From the NCBI GenBank assembly GCA_964572065.1, contig CAZNER010000080.1, positions 1-8,676 on the forward strand: a stretch of 8,676 nucleotides of DNA, read 5' to 3'. Numbering within the stretch: position 1 is the stretch's first letter; each line of letters starts with the position of its first letter. The stretch comes from CAZNER01 sp964572065. Its GTDB lineage: Bacteria > Patescibacteriota > Dojkabacteria > JAHIVN01. Position numbers and translations under genes: made by a program. The notes below the pieces were generated by a model. It was not told the origin of the DNA. It was given only the letters and a program-made list of their open reading frames with translations, and made no database searches. Positions 7,106 to 8,676 of the stretch are shown here, in pieces.

Positions 7106-8676
7106 ACGGTGTAGGCACATTATCTGGATCAATAAAAGTTTCAGTAGCAGTACCTGTAAGATTACCCACATCCATGCCTTCTAACAACCCTAGTTTCTGT
7201 GCACACTCTAGTTTGTAACCAAGTCTATTACCAAATAATGCAACAACAATATTATCTGCAAAAACACCTTCTCCAGTATCCACATGGATGTATTCGGCGG
7301 TTTGAAGATTATATCTTTTCAAAATCCAAGGTGGGGAACCATACACATATTCCCAACATATACCACTTTCAATAAAAGAACTCCATTGCCAATAATGACC
7401 CCCTGGATTCCAAACAACTCCTTCATCTAATAAATTACTTAAATAATGATCATCCCAAGTAGGTTTTTTAGATCTTATAGTCAAAGTCTTACCTAATATA
7501 CTAAAATTTATATTATGTTCTTCTAAAAATTGAACTAAAGCATATGGCATAATGCTTTTATATGTAAGTACGTCTCCATCCACATCTCGATTATAAGCAT
7601 CTGTATAGTATTCACCTTGTTTACCTTCCACTTCTGCTATATTACTAATACTTATATTAAGACTTTCCCGCTCATTATATTGTCTGCTAGCATATCCTGC
7701 TCGCATTTTATCTCTAGTCTCAAATGCGTCAGCTGGCACATAATTTAATTGTGGAGAAATAGCATAATAAGTTCCAGAATTATATCCATCTAAATCACCC
7801 TGCAAAACAAAATTTCCACTTACTTTCGGACCATTTATATTCCAATCACCAAACTCGCTGCCTTTTGAAGCTACATATAATCTTTCATATACTTGTATCA
7901 CTTCTTCTGTGTCAACATACTCACAATAAACAGCCGCAACATCCTCTAAAATAACTCGCTGACCATGAAAAGGATCAAAGGAAACTTTAACTTCCTCACC
8001 ATCTAACATTCTTTCCACTGTAGGCTGTAGTAGTATCTCCACTGTATATTGTTTTAATCCTATATCTCCATAAACTTCTTCATCATAATTTATGGCATTT
8101 CTCTGAGCTATAGTACTACCATTACTAATAACACTGATTTGAGGAATACAAACTGATGTTTTCGTTACTTTATAAGCATCATCAAATCCCTTTCTAAGTC
8201 CCCAATAACCTGATACTATTATTTTAGAAATACAAGAAGTTGGTAACACTGAAACAACACTTGTATCAAAAGATACAGTCCACATATCATTCTCATCAGG
8301 ACCAGGTGTAAATTCCGTGCCAAAAGGTTCCACATCCCCTTCCTCATAAGGCAAATATTTTAAGGAACTAATATCTATATTAACTATGATACCTCTATTC
8401 CAATAGGTTTTAAGTATTCCTTCAAAATAATCGTAAGTTTGTATTACTCTGCCGGCTGCCTCAGCTTCCGCATAGTTGTCCACCGCGCCCTCTTCAAAAA
8501 TACAATTTTCATCATGAATCCACTTACTACCCGTAGCATTTGGTGAAGTCTTTTCATAAATATTTTCTTCTTGCTCTCCATCAGAGGTTAGATCCGATGT
8601 ACTACCATCCACTACACCGGAACCTTCATCCATCCACACACAACTAGAATCTGAATCATAGTCATCATATATTATA
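7104..8676 (-). CDS. Beta-rich hypothetical protein, probable virion structural component (5' end outside window)
   Basis: The frame is open from the right edge to a TAA at 7106-7104, giving 523 visible residues. A GTG at 8639 is the first start-like codon, but it has no ribosome binding site and the reading continues upstream (IIYDDYDSDSSC), so I treat the gene as 5'-partial. Residues 1-70 are acidic and Ser/Gly-rich, linker-like. Residues about 87-255 alternate short hydrophobic strands with loops (for example VSFDTSVVSVL and FDPFHGQRVILEDVAAVYCEYV), as in a jelly-roll or lectin-like beta-sandwich. The last 160 residues are aromatic-rich and include NPGGHYWQW (423-431). No signal peptide or membrane segment is visible in the part seen. 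I do not recognise the family. Its position directly before a zinc-type small protein and a giant adhesin suggests a tail or baseplate role, which is inference. A non-phage surface-structure protein is the alternative. Confidence 0.8.
   Translation of the reverse strand, partial: IIYDDYDSDSSCVWMDEGSGVVDGSTSDLTSDGEQEENIYEKTSPNATGSKWIHDENCIFEEGAVDNYAEAEAAGRVIQTYDYFEGILKTYWNRGIIVNIDISSLKYLPYEEGDVEPFGTEFTPGPDENDMWTVSFDTSVVSVLPTSCISKIIVSGYWGLRKGFDDAYKVTKTSVCIPQISVISNGSTIAQRNAINYDEEVYGDIGLKQYTVEILLQPTVERMLDGEEVKVSFDPFHGQRVILEDVAAVYCEYVDTEEVIQVYERLYVASKGSEFGDWNINGPKVSGNFVLQGDLDGYNSGTYYAISPQLNYVPADAFETRDKMRAGYASRQYNERESLNISISNIAEVEGKQGEYYTDAYNRDVDGDVLTYKSIMPYALVQFLEEHNINFSILGKTLTIRSKKPTWDDHYLSNLLDEGVVWNPGGHYWQWSSFIESGICWEYVYGSPPWILKRYNLQTAEYIHVDTGEGVFADNIVVALFGNRLGYKLECAQKLGLLEGMDVGNLTGTATETFIDPDNVPTP

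Noticed and set aside
8637..8639. GTG as the start of the 511-codon version of the first gene
   Set aside because: No Shine-Dalgarno sequence lies upstream and the frame stays open to the window edge, so the true start is probably outside.
1..8676. Alternative genetic code with TAG or TGA read through, as in some large phages
   Set aside because: None of the three frames contains an in-frame TAG or TGA, and both visible stops are TAA, so the standard code is sufficient.
1..8676. CRISPR array, tRNA, rRNA, insertion sequence or terminator hairpin
   Set aside because: The window is continuously coding apart from an 11-base gap. I saw no regular short repeats, no tRNA-like arms and no hairpin followed by a T run on the coding strand.

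Overview
The window is AT-rich and entirely coding on the minus strand. It holds three consecutive genes with almost no space between them, transcribed from the right edge to the left edge. Starts are bacterial in style: AGGAG/AAAAGGA-type ribosome binding sites, a TTG start, and a TAATG stop-start overlap. Both visible stops are TAA, and the standard code reads every frame cleanly. I see no RNA gene, CRISPR array, mobile element, promoter, operator or terminator. The best guess is a DNA phage, or less likely an integrated prophage, of a low-GC bacterium, in the tail/host-adhesion part of its virion operon. That is inferred from the protein types, the tight packing and the lack of secretion signals. 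No terminase, capsid or portal gene is present to prove it.

Layout in transcription order. (1) 8676-7104: the 3' part of a gene of at least 523 codons, open at the right edge, encoding an acidic-leading, beta-rich, Trp-rich protein I do not recognise by family. (2) 7092-6697: a 131-residue protein with ten cysteines, mostly in CxxC-type pairs, probably zinc-binding. It starts at TTG behind a strong Shine-Dalgarno sequence. (3) 6697-1: a giant gene whose ATG overlaps the previous stop by one base. It stays open for 2232 codons and leaves the window at the left edge.

The giant product is a chain of carbohydrate-binding-type beta-sandwich modules. It begins with a CBM-like module (about residues 20-175), followed by a cysteine cluster and a module resembling the flagellin/hook 'IN' motif domain seen in phage structural proteins (about 208-315). 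After that come many discoidin (F5/8 type C)-like units, a LamG/concanavalin-like module, a further galactose-binding-like module, and a canonical discoidin domain cut by the window edge. Several modules look nested: a whole discoidin domain sits inside the LamG module, and another discoidin domain appears split by a separate beta-sandwich. There is no signal peptide or membrane segment, which favours a virion fibre or adhesin over a secreted surface protein.

The tight spacing implies co-expression. A plausible reading is that the first and third genes are virion structural or adhesion components, and that the small cysteine protein is a minor structural or assembly partner made with the fibre. 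The biological novelty here is the architecture of the giant adhesin, not a defence or metabolic system.
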